Below the pieces are notes generated by a model. That model worked only from the letters and a program-made list of their open reading frames with translations, had not been told where the DNA came from and ran no database searches. Of a stretch of 64,000 nucleotides of DNA, positions 16,899 through 25,800 are shown piece after piece (position 1 is the stretch's first letter; every line of letters starts with the position of its first letter). The stretch is from Clostridium sp. CS001 (lineage in GTDB: Bacteria > Bacillota > Clostridia > Clostridiales > Clostridiaceae): positions 283,883 to 347,882 of the forward strand of contig NZ_JAIZZN010000001.1 of NCBI RefSeq assembly GCF_020443565.1. Reading direction: 5' to 3'. The translations under genes and the position numbers were made by a program.

Positions 16899-17456
16899 TT
16901 ATAATTTTGCATTAGCCAGGATATTTTTAAATAAATTAAATTTCATCAATTTATTTATTAGTATATACCCTACTACTGCCCCAAGGGTATTTGCAATAAT
17001 GTCATTTATATCTGAACTCCTTAAACTACCTAACGTCGCACCGATAATACACTGCAATATCTCAATTGATAGACTAATTATAAATGCCAGTTTGGCTGTT
17101 TTTTTTACAGAATCAAACTTATTGTTTATTAGTGGTAAATACATGCCAAAAGGTATCATCATAACGATATTTAAAACAAATGTTTTTATGTCAATTGTTA
17201 TTATAGGTATGATACCTATTGACTTATACCAGGTTGATTGATTGGCATAAAGTCCTATATTAACGTCAATTGGAAACAGTACAAGATGAATAACACATAA
17301 TGAATAAATAAAAAATGATGTTATTAAAATATACTGTAAATAAGTATATTTAAAATTTTTAAACTTAACTAAGAATGTAATATACAGTAACAACAGTAAA
17401 AATATTGGCACAAGAATGGTCCATGAGTTAATTGTAAATCTTATAGAATTTGTCAT
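16899..17456 (-). CDS. VanZ family membrane protein
   Basis: A 185-residue integral membrane protein with about five hydrophobic segments. VanZ signatures are present: FVLNIVMMIPFGMYLPLI near residue 97 and the C-terminal RSSDINDIIANTLGAVVGY. VanZ proteins give low-level resistance to teicoplanin in enterococci; most chromosomal homologues have no defined role, although some affect envelope or lipopeptide susceptibility. It lies 18 bp downstream of a Bce-type ABC permease on the same strand with a GGAGG ribosome site, so it is probably part of that envelope-stress operon. Confidence 0.88.
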   Translation of the reverse strand: MTNSIRFTINSWTILVPIFLLLLLYITFLVKFKNFKYTYLQYILITSFFIYSLCVIHLVLFPIDVNIGLYANQSTWYKSIGIIPIITIDIKTFVLNIVMMIPFGMYLPLINNKFDSVKKTAKLAFIISLSIEILQCIIGATLGSLRSSDINDIIANTLGAVVGYILINKLMKFNLFKNILANAKL

Positions 17457-17474
17457 TAAATAACCTCCAAATTT

Positions 17475-19040
17475 TTAATCTATTAACCGATCTCTCATTT
17501 CCGACAAGTATCCTTCTCTTATAAATAGAAAAAAGAGGATTTGAACTAATAAAAAACTACCCATTACAAGAAATGCAGCTCCTGTTACATTTACATTAAA
17601 GACATTTTTTAATACAGTCAGAGCTAAGGACGAGTGAATTACTGCAACAATATAAGGAAATAAAAATAATACTCCAATTTCAAGCGTGATCACTTTTTTA
17701 ATTTCATTATATGTGAGTCCAATTTTATTCAATTGCAAATATTTTTGTTTATCGACTTCCTCATCCATGTAAAATTTATTATATATAAAACTTCCAGAAG
17801 TAACAAAGAATAGAATCCCTATAAATATTGATAAAAACATTATTGTTCCATAGGCCCTCTTTTCAGTTTCGTAGATATGAGATTTAGATAATAATAAACT
17901 AAACTGATCATCTCCATATTTTTCTGCATATTTATCATATACTTTATAGGTATCAGACCAGTCCTTCACCTGAAAAGTATAAGTGTTTTCAATTTTAACT
18001 TTTTTATAAGTATAATTTTCTTCCCTTAGAATAGCTTCGAGGAAGTTAAGTTCCTCTTTAAGCTTAGCTGACTCCCCAAAAGTAGTATAAGTAAAATCAT
18101 AAGGATATCTTTTTTCAATATCTCCTAAAGTGTTCTTCCAAAATGCGAAGCTAGTTCCTATAAAGGTAAAAGCTACTGTTGAGGTTATTGCTATTAAGAA
18201 AAACATCCTTGAGTTATCCTTTATTTTATAAAACAAGTTTGATATTAAAAGGAGATTTGTCTTTTTTAAATATAATCTTCTGTTCTTTTTTAGTAATCTA
18301 ATGGAGAAAACACTAAGGTGAGAAAATAATAGATAAGTAGCAAATATAACCATAGCTACCACGGGTAAAATGATTTTATCAAGATTTTGTTTGCTAGCAG
18401 TCAATGTAATATAGTATCCGAGTATTAACATAGAAAATCCAAGCACAGCTAAAAATATAGAGGTTTTAGGCTCTGTTTTAGGAGCTTTTGTGGCTTTTAA
18501 TAACTTTAATACTTCTTTCTCTCTTATAATGGAAGAAGTGAAAAATGAAACAAATACACCTAAAAGTACAAAAGAAGCAAACGTTATAACTATTGCTTTT
18601 ATAGGAAAATAAAAACTTAAAGAATTAAGTCTTAAAAGCCTTTCTATGACCACTAAGTATATTTTAGAAAACACCAATCCGATTATTATGCCACTTAAAG
18701 TTGCAATAGCATTTATAATAATATTTTCAATGAAAATCATATTATAAAGCTGCTTTTTAGAAATCCCTATGATATACAAAACCCCAAATTCTTTATATCT
18801 GGTTTTTAAAAATACACTTACAGAGTAAAACACGAAGAAAAATAGAAATAGATATGCGATAATTTCAGTTACTAAGATCGCTTTCCCGATATAAGATTTA
18901 AACTGTCCCTTATTTGGATGAAATAAAAACATTGTAAAAGAAAAAAATAATGCTGAGGATATACAAGTGCTAAGGAAGTAGGCAAAATATGCTTTAATAT
19001 TCCTTGATACATTTTTATATGCAAAAGTTCTAAAGTCCAT
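17475..19040 (-). CDS. Bce-type ABC transporter permease (FtsX domain)
   Basis: Membrane component of an antimicrobial-peptide resistance exporter of the BceAB type. The 521-residue product starts FAYKNVSRNIKAYFAYFL, typical of this family, and has an FtsX permease domain in each half and about ten membrane segments. The extracellular loop between them (near residues 300-400) is only about 100 residues, whereas BceB proteins usually carry about 200; this smaller sensory domain may mean a different peptide ligand. Its start codon shares a base with the stop of the ATPase gene, so the two are translationally coupled. Confidence 0.9.
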   Translation of the reverse strand: MDFRTFAYKNVSRNIKAYFAYFLSTCISSALFFSFTMFLFHPNKGQFKSYIGKAILVTEIIAYLFLFFFVFYSVSVFLKTRYKEFGVLYIIGISKKQLYNMIFIENIIINAIATLSGIIIGLVFSKIYLVVIERLLRLNSLSFYFPIKAIVITFASFVLLGVFVSFFTSSIIREKEVLKLLKATKAPKTEPKTSIFLAVLGFSMLILGYYITLTASKQNLDKIILPVVAMVIFATYLLFSHLSVFSIRLLKKNRRLYLKKTNLLLISNLFYKIKDNSRMFFLIAITSTVAFTFIGTSFAFWKNTLGDIEKRYPYDFTYTTFGESAKLKEELNFLEAILREENYTYKKVKIENTYTFQVKDWSDTYKVYDKYAEKYGDDQFSLLLSKSHIYETEKRAYGTIMFLSIFIGILFFVTSGSFIYNKFYMDEEVDKQKYLQLNKIGLTYNEIKKVITLEIGVLFLFPYIVAVIHSSLALTVLKNVFNVNVTGAAFLVMGSFLLVQILFFLFIREGYLSEMRDRLID

Positions 19041-19786
19041 TAGCTGTCACCTCCTAGCAGTGAAAGCACATTGATTATTTGTTGATAAAACTGTTGCCTA
19101 CTACCATTCTTATAAATTTCATTGTATATACCACCATCCTTAATGAATAGTATCCTATTGCAATAACTAGCGGCTAGTGGGTCGTGAGTTACCATCACAG
19201 TAGTAACCTTCTCTTCTTTATTTATTTCTACAAACAATTCCATAACAGTTTTTGAAGCTTTCGAATCCAAATTCCCAGTAGGTTCATCTGCTAAAAGTAT
19301 TGAAGGGTTATGTATTAAGGCTCTTGCAATAGCAGTTCTTTGGCATTCTCCTCCTGAAATTTCAAATATTCTCTTATCTAATAGATTTTCTATTCCTAGT
19401 ATTTCAGCTATTTTTTTTAACTTTATGTCCTGCGAATTTATAGGAACACCATCCAAAGTTAAAGGTAAAATAATATTTTCACCTACAGTTAAAGTATCTA
19501 ATAGATTAAAATCTTGGAAAACAAAACCTAACTCTCTTCTTCGAAATAGTGCAAGCTCCTCTCCTTTTAAACCTATGAGATTATTACCGTTGATTAAGAT
19601 ATCTCCTGAAGTAGGTTTATCTACCGTTGATATAATATTTAAAAGAGTCGTCTTACCACTGCCAGAAGGCCCCATTATTCCAACAAATTCACCTCCGTCT
19701 ATAGTTAAACTTATATTATTTAAAGCATTAAAAAGTACTTTTTTACCATATACTTTGTTTAAATTGTTAATTTTTAATATCTCCAT
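19040..19786 (-). CDS. Bce-type ABC transporter ATP-binding protein
   Basis: ATPase partner of the adjacent FtsX-type permease. Walker A is GPSGSGKTTLL near residue 39, the signature ISGGECQRTAIARAL near 143, Walker B SILLADEPTGNLDS near 163, and the H-loop histidine is in VMVTHDP. The LNKVYG start, 248-residue length and gene order are typical of BceA/YxdL. It has GGAGAGC upstream of its ATG. A TTACA-N4-TGTAA operator and TATAAT box precede the gene, consistent with activation by the nearby response regulator. Confidence 0.95.
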   Translation of the reverse strand: MEILKINNLNKVYGKKVLFNALNNISLTIDGGEFVGIMGPSGSGKTTLLNIISTVDKPTSGDILINGNNLIGLKGEELALFRRRELGFVFQDFNLLDTLTVGENIILPLTLDGVPINSQDIKLKKIAEILGIENLLDKRIFEISGGECQRTAIARALIHNPSILLADEPTGNLDSKASKTVMELFVEINKEEKVTTVMVTHDPLAASYCNRILFIKDGGIYNEIYKNGSRQQFYQQIINVLSLLGGDS

Positions 19787-19820
19787 TCTCAGCTCTCCTT
19801 TTCTCTTCCTTATACACTTT

Positions 19821-19884
19821 ATTATAATAAGTTTAATGGATCCTAGCTATTTAAATTCCTTACAGTTTTATTACATGTGTGTAA
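19821..19884 (-). promoter_or_regulatory. BceR-type operator and promoter of the ABC transporter genes
   Basis: The perfect inverted repeat TTACA-TGTG-TGTAA (19871-19884) fits the published BceR-family site TNACA-N4-TGTAA. A TATAAT box on the minus strand (19821-19826) lies about 45 bp downstream, with no good -35, as expected for an activator-dependent promoter. A further TGTAA half-site sits next to it. Confidence 0.8.
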
Positions 19885-19911
19885 GATTGGGAGATAGTAA
19901 AAATCAATTAT

Positions 19912-20898
19912 CTAGAATACTATTTTTAGTTTAGTACCTTTATTAACTTCGGATTCTATTTCTACTTTATGTCCTAAGTTTTCGCATGTTTTCCTTACAA
20001 TGTATAAGCCCATGCCCGTGGATTCACCATATTTCCGCCCATTTTCTCCAGTAAAGAAAGGATGAAAAACTCTTCTAATATCCTTAGCAGATATACCAAT
20101 ACCTTCATCAATAACTTCAAGCACAACATGTTTTTCTTGTAAATAGGCGTGTATGGTTAGTTCTTTACCTATTCCTAGTGAATATTTAATGCCATTTGTT
20201 ATAATTTGTTCCAATACAAATTTCATCCACTTTCCATCTGTATAAACTTTAATTGTTTTGTTAATATCTACTTTAGGTAGTATTTTATTCTTTATAAAGA
20301 GTTTTTTCTCTTTATTCACAGTATCTAAAACTAATTGTTGTAAATTTAATTGCTCTACAACAAAGTCTTTTTCAAAAGCATCAACCCGTGCAAAATATAA
20401 TGCTAGGTTTAGGTTCGTATTTATTTTATAAACTTCTTCACTAATGCTTTCTGCACGTGGCTCACCGTCATATTCTTCAATGAGAAGCTGTATTACAGAA
20501 AGTGGTGTCTTCATCTGATGTACCCATTGATTAATAAATGTTAGATGCTCCTTTTGTTTTCTATTATATTCTTGAATTTTAATTTCATATAGTTTATACT
20601 GCTGCTGCAAAAGCTCTGATATATTTTTTCCAATGTATGAGCCTCCCATATCTAAAGTGGACTCTTCAATAGAAGTAAGTCCTCTTCTAAATAATCCATA
20701 TACTTCTTTAGTTTTGTAGTACTCGAAAGTTAGAAAGCAAATAAGTATAAAGGAATTAAACAAGATTATATATATAACTTCTGAAAACGCAATATACTTC
20801 ATGAGGGCACAGTAAACGGGAGTTAAAGCGATACTAAAAAAATATATAAAGATATATGTTTTATTGTTCTTTAAAAAAGATCTCATTTCATAACACAT
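19912..20898 (-). CDS. Intramembrane-sensing histidine kinase, BceS type
   Basis: Sensor kinase of the Bce module. The first 60 residues contain two membrane helices (near 14-30 and 40-58) separated by only a short loop, the intramembrane-sensing layout in which the BceB-type permease, not the kinase itself, detects the peptide. The phosphoacceptor is H127 in INQWVHQMKTPLSVI; the N-box is near ITNGIKYSL, and the G-boxes are DEGIGI and GESTGMGLYIV. At 328 residues it is of normal length. The ATG follows the response-regulator stop by one base. ATG codons at 20898 and 20886 are both possible starts. Confidence 0.93.
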   Translation of the reverse strand: MCYEMRSFLKNNKTYIFIYFFSIALTPVYCALMKYIAFSEVIYIILFNSFILICFLTFEYYKTKEVYGLFRRGLTSIEESTLDMGGSYIGKNISELLQQQYKLYEIKIQEYNRKQKEHLTFINQWVHQMKTPLSVIQLLIEEYDGEPRAESISEEVYKINTNLNLALYFARVDAFEKDFVVEQLNLQQLVLDTVNKEKKLFIKNKILPKVDINKTIKVYTDGKWMKFVLEQIITNGIKYSLGIGKELTIHAYLQEKHVVLEVIDEGIGISAKDIRRVFHPFFTGENGRKYGESTGMGLYIVRKTCENLGHKVEIESEVNKGTKLKIVF

Positions 20899-20899
20899 C

Positions 20900-21592
20900 C
20901 TACCAGTTTTTATTTAGTTTATATCCTAATCCTCGTACAGTTTCTATTCCATTTTCTATATGAAACTCTTGAAGTCTTTTTCTTAATCTGGTTACATTTA
21001 CATTAAGGGTGTTTTCGTCAACGAAAGCCATATCATCCCACATTTTTTCTAAGAGATATTCACGGCTAACAACTCTAGGATATCTTTTTATAAGACATTC
21101 TAGGAGCATTCCTTCTTTCTTCGTAATAATTAAAGTTTTCTCTTTAAACTTAAGTTCTAATCTTTCCGGATAGAACTTTAAGTCTTCCAATTCCACAATT
21201 CGCTCATCATTATTAATAGAGTAATTTCCAAATGCTCTCCTAATCTGACTTTTTATTTTAGCTAGCACAACTTCAAAAGAAAATGGCTTTGTTATATAAT
21301 CATCTGCACCATTTTCAAGTGCCATCACTTGGTCCATCCCACTTTCTCTTGCAGATATAAAAATTATAGGAACTATTGATATTTCTCTTATTTGTCTACA
21401 CCAATAAAACCCGTCAAATTTAGGTAAATTAACATCCATTAATACCAAGTCTGGGTTAAAGGAATTAAATTCTTTTATTATGCTATCAAAATTTTCAGCT
21501 GTTTTAACTACGAATCCATATTTTTTTATATAATCTTTTAATAAATTACTTATGGATAAATCATCTTCAACAATATATACTTTATATTCCAT
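20900..21592 (-). CDS. OmpR-family response regulator, BceR type
   Basis: The 230-residue regulator has a receiver domain (acidic pocket EDD near residue 10, phosphoacceptor D53 in LVLMDVNLP, K near 103 in YITKPFS) and a C-terminal winged helix ending in VRGLGYKLNKNW. It is paired with the kinase gene directly downstream. It should bind the TTACA-N4-TGTAA site in front of the ABC transporter genes and activate them when a peptide antibiotic engages the transporter. It is the first gene of the minus-strand cluster. Confidence 0.94.
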   Translation of the reverse strand: MEYKVYIVEDDLSISNLLKDYIKKYGFVVKTAENFDSIIKEFNSFNPDLVLMDVNLPKFDGFYWCRQIREISIVPIIFISARESGMDQVMALENGADDYITKPFSFEVVLAKIKSQIRRAFGNYSINNDERIVELEDLKFYPERLELKFKEKTLIITKKEGMLLECLIKRYPRVVSREYLLEKMWDDMAFVDENTLNVNVTRLRKRLQEFHIENGIETVRGLGYKLNKNW

Positions 21593-21855
21593 ATTAAATA
21601 TTCCCCCTTCAATTTCTATAAATAGCTCAAGCTAGTAAAAATATAATACTTTTGATAATACTATTATAACAAAGTTCTAAATTCTTAAATCTAAAATAGC
21701 TGATAAATAAAAATATAATGAACAACGATGTAATATATTTGTAATTATTTATATGATTAATCATGCTATACTATAGATATAGTGTAATTTATAATATTAT
21801 AGTAAAAATAACCAGTACATGACTTTTAAGAAATCAAAATGGATAGAAAGAAGGT

Positions 21856-23490
21856 ATGAAGTTGGAATATAAATTATTTAAAAATAGTAACTTAATGATT
21901 TTTTGTTTTATAATGATCTTTATAGTTATGGCTTCGGCAATGATAGGTGGATGTTCAAAGGATACAAAATCAAAACCGGAGCCAATAACAAAACCTACGT
22001 CAACACCCCCAATTTCATTAACTATTAAAGTTGATCTGGATCCTTCCCTTGAGGAAATAAAAAATAATGCCCCCTATGATAATGTAAATAAGTATATAAT
22101 TAGATCCTACAAACCTGACAAGGATTTGTATAATAAATTGTTTAAAGCTATTGATAACATGGAAACAACTGTAGATATTAAAAATCTTCCGCTTTCAATC
22201 TCTCAAAAAATAGCTACTATAGATAGCATGTACGAGCAAGCTGGCCTCCAGTTTTATTATCTAAATAGAATAAAACTAAGCAATGATGGTAATTCTGCAC
22301 TCATAACTTACAATGATTCAAAAGAAGAGGTAAAAAAGAATAAAGAAATCTTTTATTTGAAATTGAGTCATTTAATCTATAATGTTGCTCCTGAAACTTA
22401 TTCACCACTTCAAAAATTGTTCGGAGTTTATGATTATATTACTGATCATTCAGATTACACAGACGATATGCAAGATAGTTCAACTCATTCCTCCTATAGC
22501 ATTTTAATGAAGGGTAAGGGTATCTGCGGTGGCTTTTCAAACTTAGGTTATTATGTTCTAAATAAAGTTGGTATTAAGACAGAGTATATCAGCAATGAAC
22601 CTCATGCTTGGAATATGGTTAATATTGATGGAGAGAATTTTCTTTGCGATATCACCTGGGGTGCTGGTAGTTATGGCAGTACCAACAATTCAATAAATAC
22701 TATTTTAATGGATGATGAGCAACGCAAAATTACACTTGATAATGCGGGTTTTGGTGGCTATACAGTTATAGAAGGATACCCTGGGGATACAACCACAAAG
22801 CCATTACCTGCTGCTAATAAGCGATTTAAAGCATACTATGATTTTCATTATGAATATGCTTTAGATATAGATAATAACTGGATTTATTATTCAGATGGAG
22901 ATGGAATTAAAAGGATGACTCTGGATAGTAAAGGTCTAGAAACTGTATCTACCATGCAGGGAACCTATTTAAAAATGTTTAATGGCATCCTTTATTTTAT
23001 TAATATGGATAATAGAAAATTATATAAACTTGTGCCAGGAAAGGAAGTAGAGTTGCTAGATGGTTCACTAAAAGTAGAAAGTATGAATCTAAAGAATAGC
23101 ATACTTCATTATACTACTGCTGAAAATGGAGCTAAAGAAAATACTATTAATTTAAATCCTTTCGTTGAGTCTAACTTCAATATAAATAATAGCAAACATC
23201 AAGATGAAATAACAGTATCCCGTTCACAAACATTTAAGTTCAACATTGAATTCTCAAAGAATATGAATACTAAGTTTCTTCCAAAGGAAGCTGTATCACT
23301 AGTAAATAAAAAAGGTGAAGCTTTACCTATCCACATGAGCTGGAGTGAAAATGAACGCACATTAACAGTTCGTTCTAAGGTATCTCTGGATAATGAAGAA
23401 CTTGTATCTCTGTATGTTTCTAAAGGAATCACAGATGCAGATGGCAGAAAATCAATGCAGGACTATGACATAACTGTAAATATAAAATAA
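21856..23490 (+). CDS. Transglutaminase-like surface lipoprotein
   Basis: A 544-residue exported protein. A hydrophobic segment (residues 14-31) precedes a lipobox-like IGGC, giving lipidation at C33, then a Pro/Thr-rich linker. The transglutaminase-like triad is visible: Cys in GKGICGGFSNLGY near 223, His in EPHAWNMV near 249 and Asp in FLCDITWG near 262. After it come repeated short beta motifs reminiscent of a propeller (WIYYSDGDGIKRMTL, GILYFINMDNRKLYKL), and an SbsA-like Ig domain at the end (NIEFSKNMN). It may act in wall protein cross-linking or proteolysis. The function is inferred from the fold only. Confidence 0.82.
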   Translation: MKLEYKLFKNSNLMIFCFIMIFIVMASAMIGGCSKDTKSKPEPITKPTSTPPISLTIKVDLDPSLEEIKNNAPYDNVNKYIIRSYKPDKDLYNKLFKAIDNMETTVDIKNLPLSISQKIATIDSMYEQAGLQFYYLNRIKLSNDGNSALITYNDSKEEVKKNKEIFYLKLSHLIYNVAPETYSPLQKLFGVYDYITDHSDYTDDMQDSSTHSSYSILMKGKGICGGFSNLGYYVLNKVGIKTEYISNEPHAWNMVNIDGENFLCDITWGAGSYGSTNNSINTILMDDEQRKITLDNAGFGGYTVIEGYPGDTTTKPLPAANKRFKAYYDFHYEYALDIDNNWIYYSDGDGIKRMTLDSKGLETVSTMQGTYLKMFNGILYFINMDNRKLYKLVPGKEVELLDGSLKVESMNLKNSILHYTTAENGAKENTINLNPFVESNFNINNSKHQDEITVSRSQTFKFNIEFSKNMNTKFLPKEAVSLVNKKGEALPIHMSWSENERTLTVRSKVSLDNEELVSLYVSKGITDADGRKSMQDYDITVNIK

Positions 23491-23510
23491 ATTTTTTTTC
23501 ATACATCATA

Positions 23511-23553
23511 AACGAGAAAGAACTATCTAAAGCTTAGATAGTTCTTTCTCGTT
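23511..23553. terminator. Bidirectional intrinsic terminator
   Basis: A 19-bp perfect stem AACGAGAAAGAACTATCTA / TAGATAGTTCTTTCTCGTT with a 5-nt loop between two converging lipoprotein genes. Confidence 0.92.
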
Positions 23554-23616
23554 CAAATTAGGACTTTGTATTTTGGAAATCTTCTCTTCATTTTAATATG
23601 TGTAAGATAACAATTA

Positions 23617-24168
23617 TTATTGATTTATGGCAAAAATTATATATTTAGGTGAGGTTGAGTTACTAGCGGGATTGGCAGCAAACCATATTTTTCCGTCATC
23701 TACCATAGCACCTTTATAATTAACAACGGTTTCTTCCACCTTTTGATTAACCAAGGCATTTTTTACTTCTTTTGTGATTATTGAATCATAATTCTTAATA
23801 AATTCTGCTTTAGTCGTAATTTTATTGTTTACTCCCACTAAAGGATAGCTAATATACTCCGCAACTTTTTCTTTTTCACCCTTAGCTACTAATAATTGAA
23901 TATTCTTGAAGGTTCGCTCAAATTCAACTGCATCATCTATTCCAGCAATACTATATCTATTAGGAGTTTTTTCTTTGACTTCTGTTTTATCCTTTGTCTT
24001 GTCTTCTGTTTTATCCTTTGTCTTGTCTTCTGTCTTATCTTTTGTTTTATCCTCAATTTTAGTAGGTGTATTATTTTTAATTGCATCTATATCATTTTTG
24101 TTACTACAAGCAGTTATTGCTATGGCAGATATACTAATTAATAATAAAGCTATTACTTTTTTATTCAT
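23617..24168 (-). CDS. Small lipoprotein with a Lys/Asp/Thr repeat linker
   Basis: A 183-residue predicted lipoprotein with lipobox ITAC giving C21. Residues about 38-68 are a low-complexity linker built from DKTK/DKTE repeats, encoded by a 24-bp tandem repeat. The rest is a mixed alpha/beta domain with GKIWFAANP near the end, reminiscent of small SnoaL/NTF2-like extracytoplasmic domains, but I do not recognise the family. AGGAGG-type ribosome site (GAGGGGAATT) before the ATG. No partner gene is evident. Confidence 0.75.
   Translation of the reverse strand: MNKKVIALLLISISAIAITACSNKNDIDAIKNNTPTKIEDKTKDKTEDKTKDKTEDKTKDKTEVKEKTPNRYSIAGIDDAVEFERTFKNIQLLVAKGEKEKVAEYISYPLVGVNNKITTKAEFIKNYDSIITKEVKNALVNQKVEETVVNYKGAMVDDGKIWFAANPASNSTSPKYIIFAINQ
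23980..24053 (-). repeat. 24-bp in-frame tandem repeat coding a charged linker
   Basis: Three copies of a unit related to TTTTATCCTTTGTCTTGTCT, the third diverged. They encode KTEDKTKD blocks in the lipoprotein. In-frame units suggest slippage-prone length variation between strains. Confidence 0.85.
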
Positions 24169-24522
24169 AATTCCCCTCCTATGTTTACAATACTTATATT
24201 TCTTTACAATAAATATTGTAATATAAATATCCTACTGATATGTTACAAATGGTTTACAATCCTTGATAGCTTGATAACTCATATAACCGTATGTTTATAT
24301 TATCTTCTACATTTTTGATATGATTCCTTCTAGACTAAAGATTCTTTTACTATATTGAGGTTTACTATATTGTCATTATTTAAATAGTATGGTTTATACT
24401 AGAAATCATACCTTCCAGTTACTGTTTCACACCTCGAGTTCTTAACATGAATTGTAAGTTTATCTTTAATTTAAAAGAAGCAATAAAGGAAAGGTAAGAA
24501 TTTTACCTTTCCTCTTTCACTG
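24169..24522. other. Intergenic region, nothing recognised
   Basis: A 350-bp AT-rich stretch. Apart from the lipoprotein promoter region at its left and the terminator hairpin at 24488-24512, I see no ORF with a ribosome site, no repeat copy and no structured RNA. Confidence 0.6.
24488..24512 (-). terminator. Intrinsic terminator after the FAD oxidoreductase gene
   Basis: GGAAAGGTAA and TTACCTTTCC form a 10-bp stem with loop GAATT, 11 bp past the stop of the minus-strand gene, followed by CTTTATTG. Confidence 0.7.
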
Positions 24523-25800
24523 TTATATAAGTTTTTCATCAAATATATGGGTTAGATTTAATTTCTCCACTTTTCCTTCAATCTTATCTATATCCAAAGT
24601 ATAAAGTCCCATTTCCTCCATTCTATTAAAATATTCTGACCCTGCAAAGGTATATCTATTTGCTCTTCCTTCTTTTGAGTCCATTTTCTCATTTACATAG
24701 GCTATTATGTCACCTATAGCTAGTGCTCTTGGTAGTATAAGTAGTGGCATACCAAGATAATTTCGCACAGCATTATGCCCTGCTAGAGCACCTGTAGCTA
24801 TTGCTTCTGTATGCCCTACAAATAGTCCTGCTTTTTCTCCTGCACAGAATAAATTACCAAGACCTACAACCTTAAGACTATTGGTTCTTGGGGCTACAGA
24901 TAAATATCTAATTGAGTTCCCTTTGCCGCCAGCGTACGGGTCAACGTATTTTGCATTTTCAAGACCTTTAATCTTTCTTAATTTATCTAATGGATAATAA
25001 GAAGTCATTAATTTAGCATGACCAGTATCTAACAAAATTAAATTCTCTGCAAACTCTTTAAGAGCATATTGTTGGCATACCTTCATTTTTAATTTATCTA
25101 AATTCACATCCTCTTCTGGAACCTTTAAAACCACTACTCCAGTTTCGTCTAGCTGTTTTATTACCTCATCTGATAAAGATTCCTTCGCTAGTTTACATGA
25201 TCCACTAAATGCGCCGTATACATCTTTCTCTCTTTCACCTTTTAAATCTTCAATTCCAGCTCTGTAGCTTATGCTAACCCTAGGACCATATGCTGGACAT
25301 CTTAAAATACACATAGAACATCCATTTCCATACTTTAAACAATTACCCATTGGCCCAGTAGAGCCTGTAGTTTCTACAAATTCATCTGCCTCTATATACT
25401 TTCCATCAGATAGATATATCCCTTTTATTCTATCGCCATCCTTTTCAACATCCACAACCCTAGTTACAAGGTTTACTTCAATACCCATATCCTCCAAGCA
25501 TTTTAATATAGCTGGTTCTATTTTGTTTACATCGTAAAGCCAAGCATGTTTATGACCTGGAAAATCAATGTTTTTGTGTCTACTGTTCTTATCAGTCAAA
25601 TGTATTAATTCTCCTGCTCCTAGTGCTATTAATTCCTCAGTTGCAGTGTATCTTCCATTATTTCTCATTATTCCACCCACATTCCCTAGACCTAAAAGCA
25701 TATCTGTTTTTTCGTATAATGCAACTTCTGCACCAGCTTTTTTCGCCGTTATTGCCGCGCTACATCCAGACCAACCACCACCAATTACGATAACCTTCAA
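24523..25800 (-). CDS. FAD-dependent oxidoreductase with a Cys-rich motif
   Basis: A 425-residue flavoprotein. The N-terminal Rossmann motif VIGGGWSGCSAA binds FAD; the motif GNLFCAGEKAGLFVGHTEA near 330 is the second FAD-contact region, as in the GidA/TrmFO-like fold. A cysteine cluster C-x2-C-x3-C (NGCSMCILRC, near residue 160) could hold an Fe-S centre or act in redox relay. Its ATG overlaps the stop of the upstream FAD/NAD-binding protein gene (ATGA), so the two probably form an electron-transfer pair. A truncated duplicate of its last 44 codons lies at 16536-16672. Substrate unknown. Confidence 0.85.
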   Translation of the reverse strand: MKVIVIGGGWSGCSAAITAKKAGAEVALYEKTDMLLGLGNVGGIMRNNGRYTATEELIALGAGELIHLTDKNSRHKNIDFPGHKHAWLYDVNKIEPAILKCLEDMGIEVNLVTRVVDVEKDGDRIKGIYLSDGKYIEADEFVETTGSTGPMGNCLKYGNGCSMCILRCPAYGPRVSISYRAGIEDLKGEREKDVYGAFSGSCKLAKESLSDEVIKQLDETGVVVLKVPEEDVNLDKLKMKVCQQYALKEFAENLILLDTGHAKLMTSYYPLDKLRKIKGLENAKYVDPYAGGKGNSIRYLSVAPRTNSLKVVGLGNLFCAGEKAGLFVGHTEAIATGALAGHNAVRNYLGMPLLILPRALAIGDIIAYVNEKMDSKEGRANRYTFAGSEYFNRMEEMGLYTLDIDKIEGKVEKLNLTHIFDEKLI

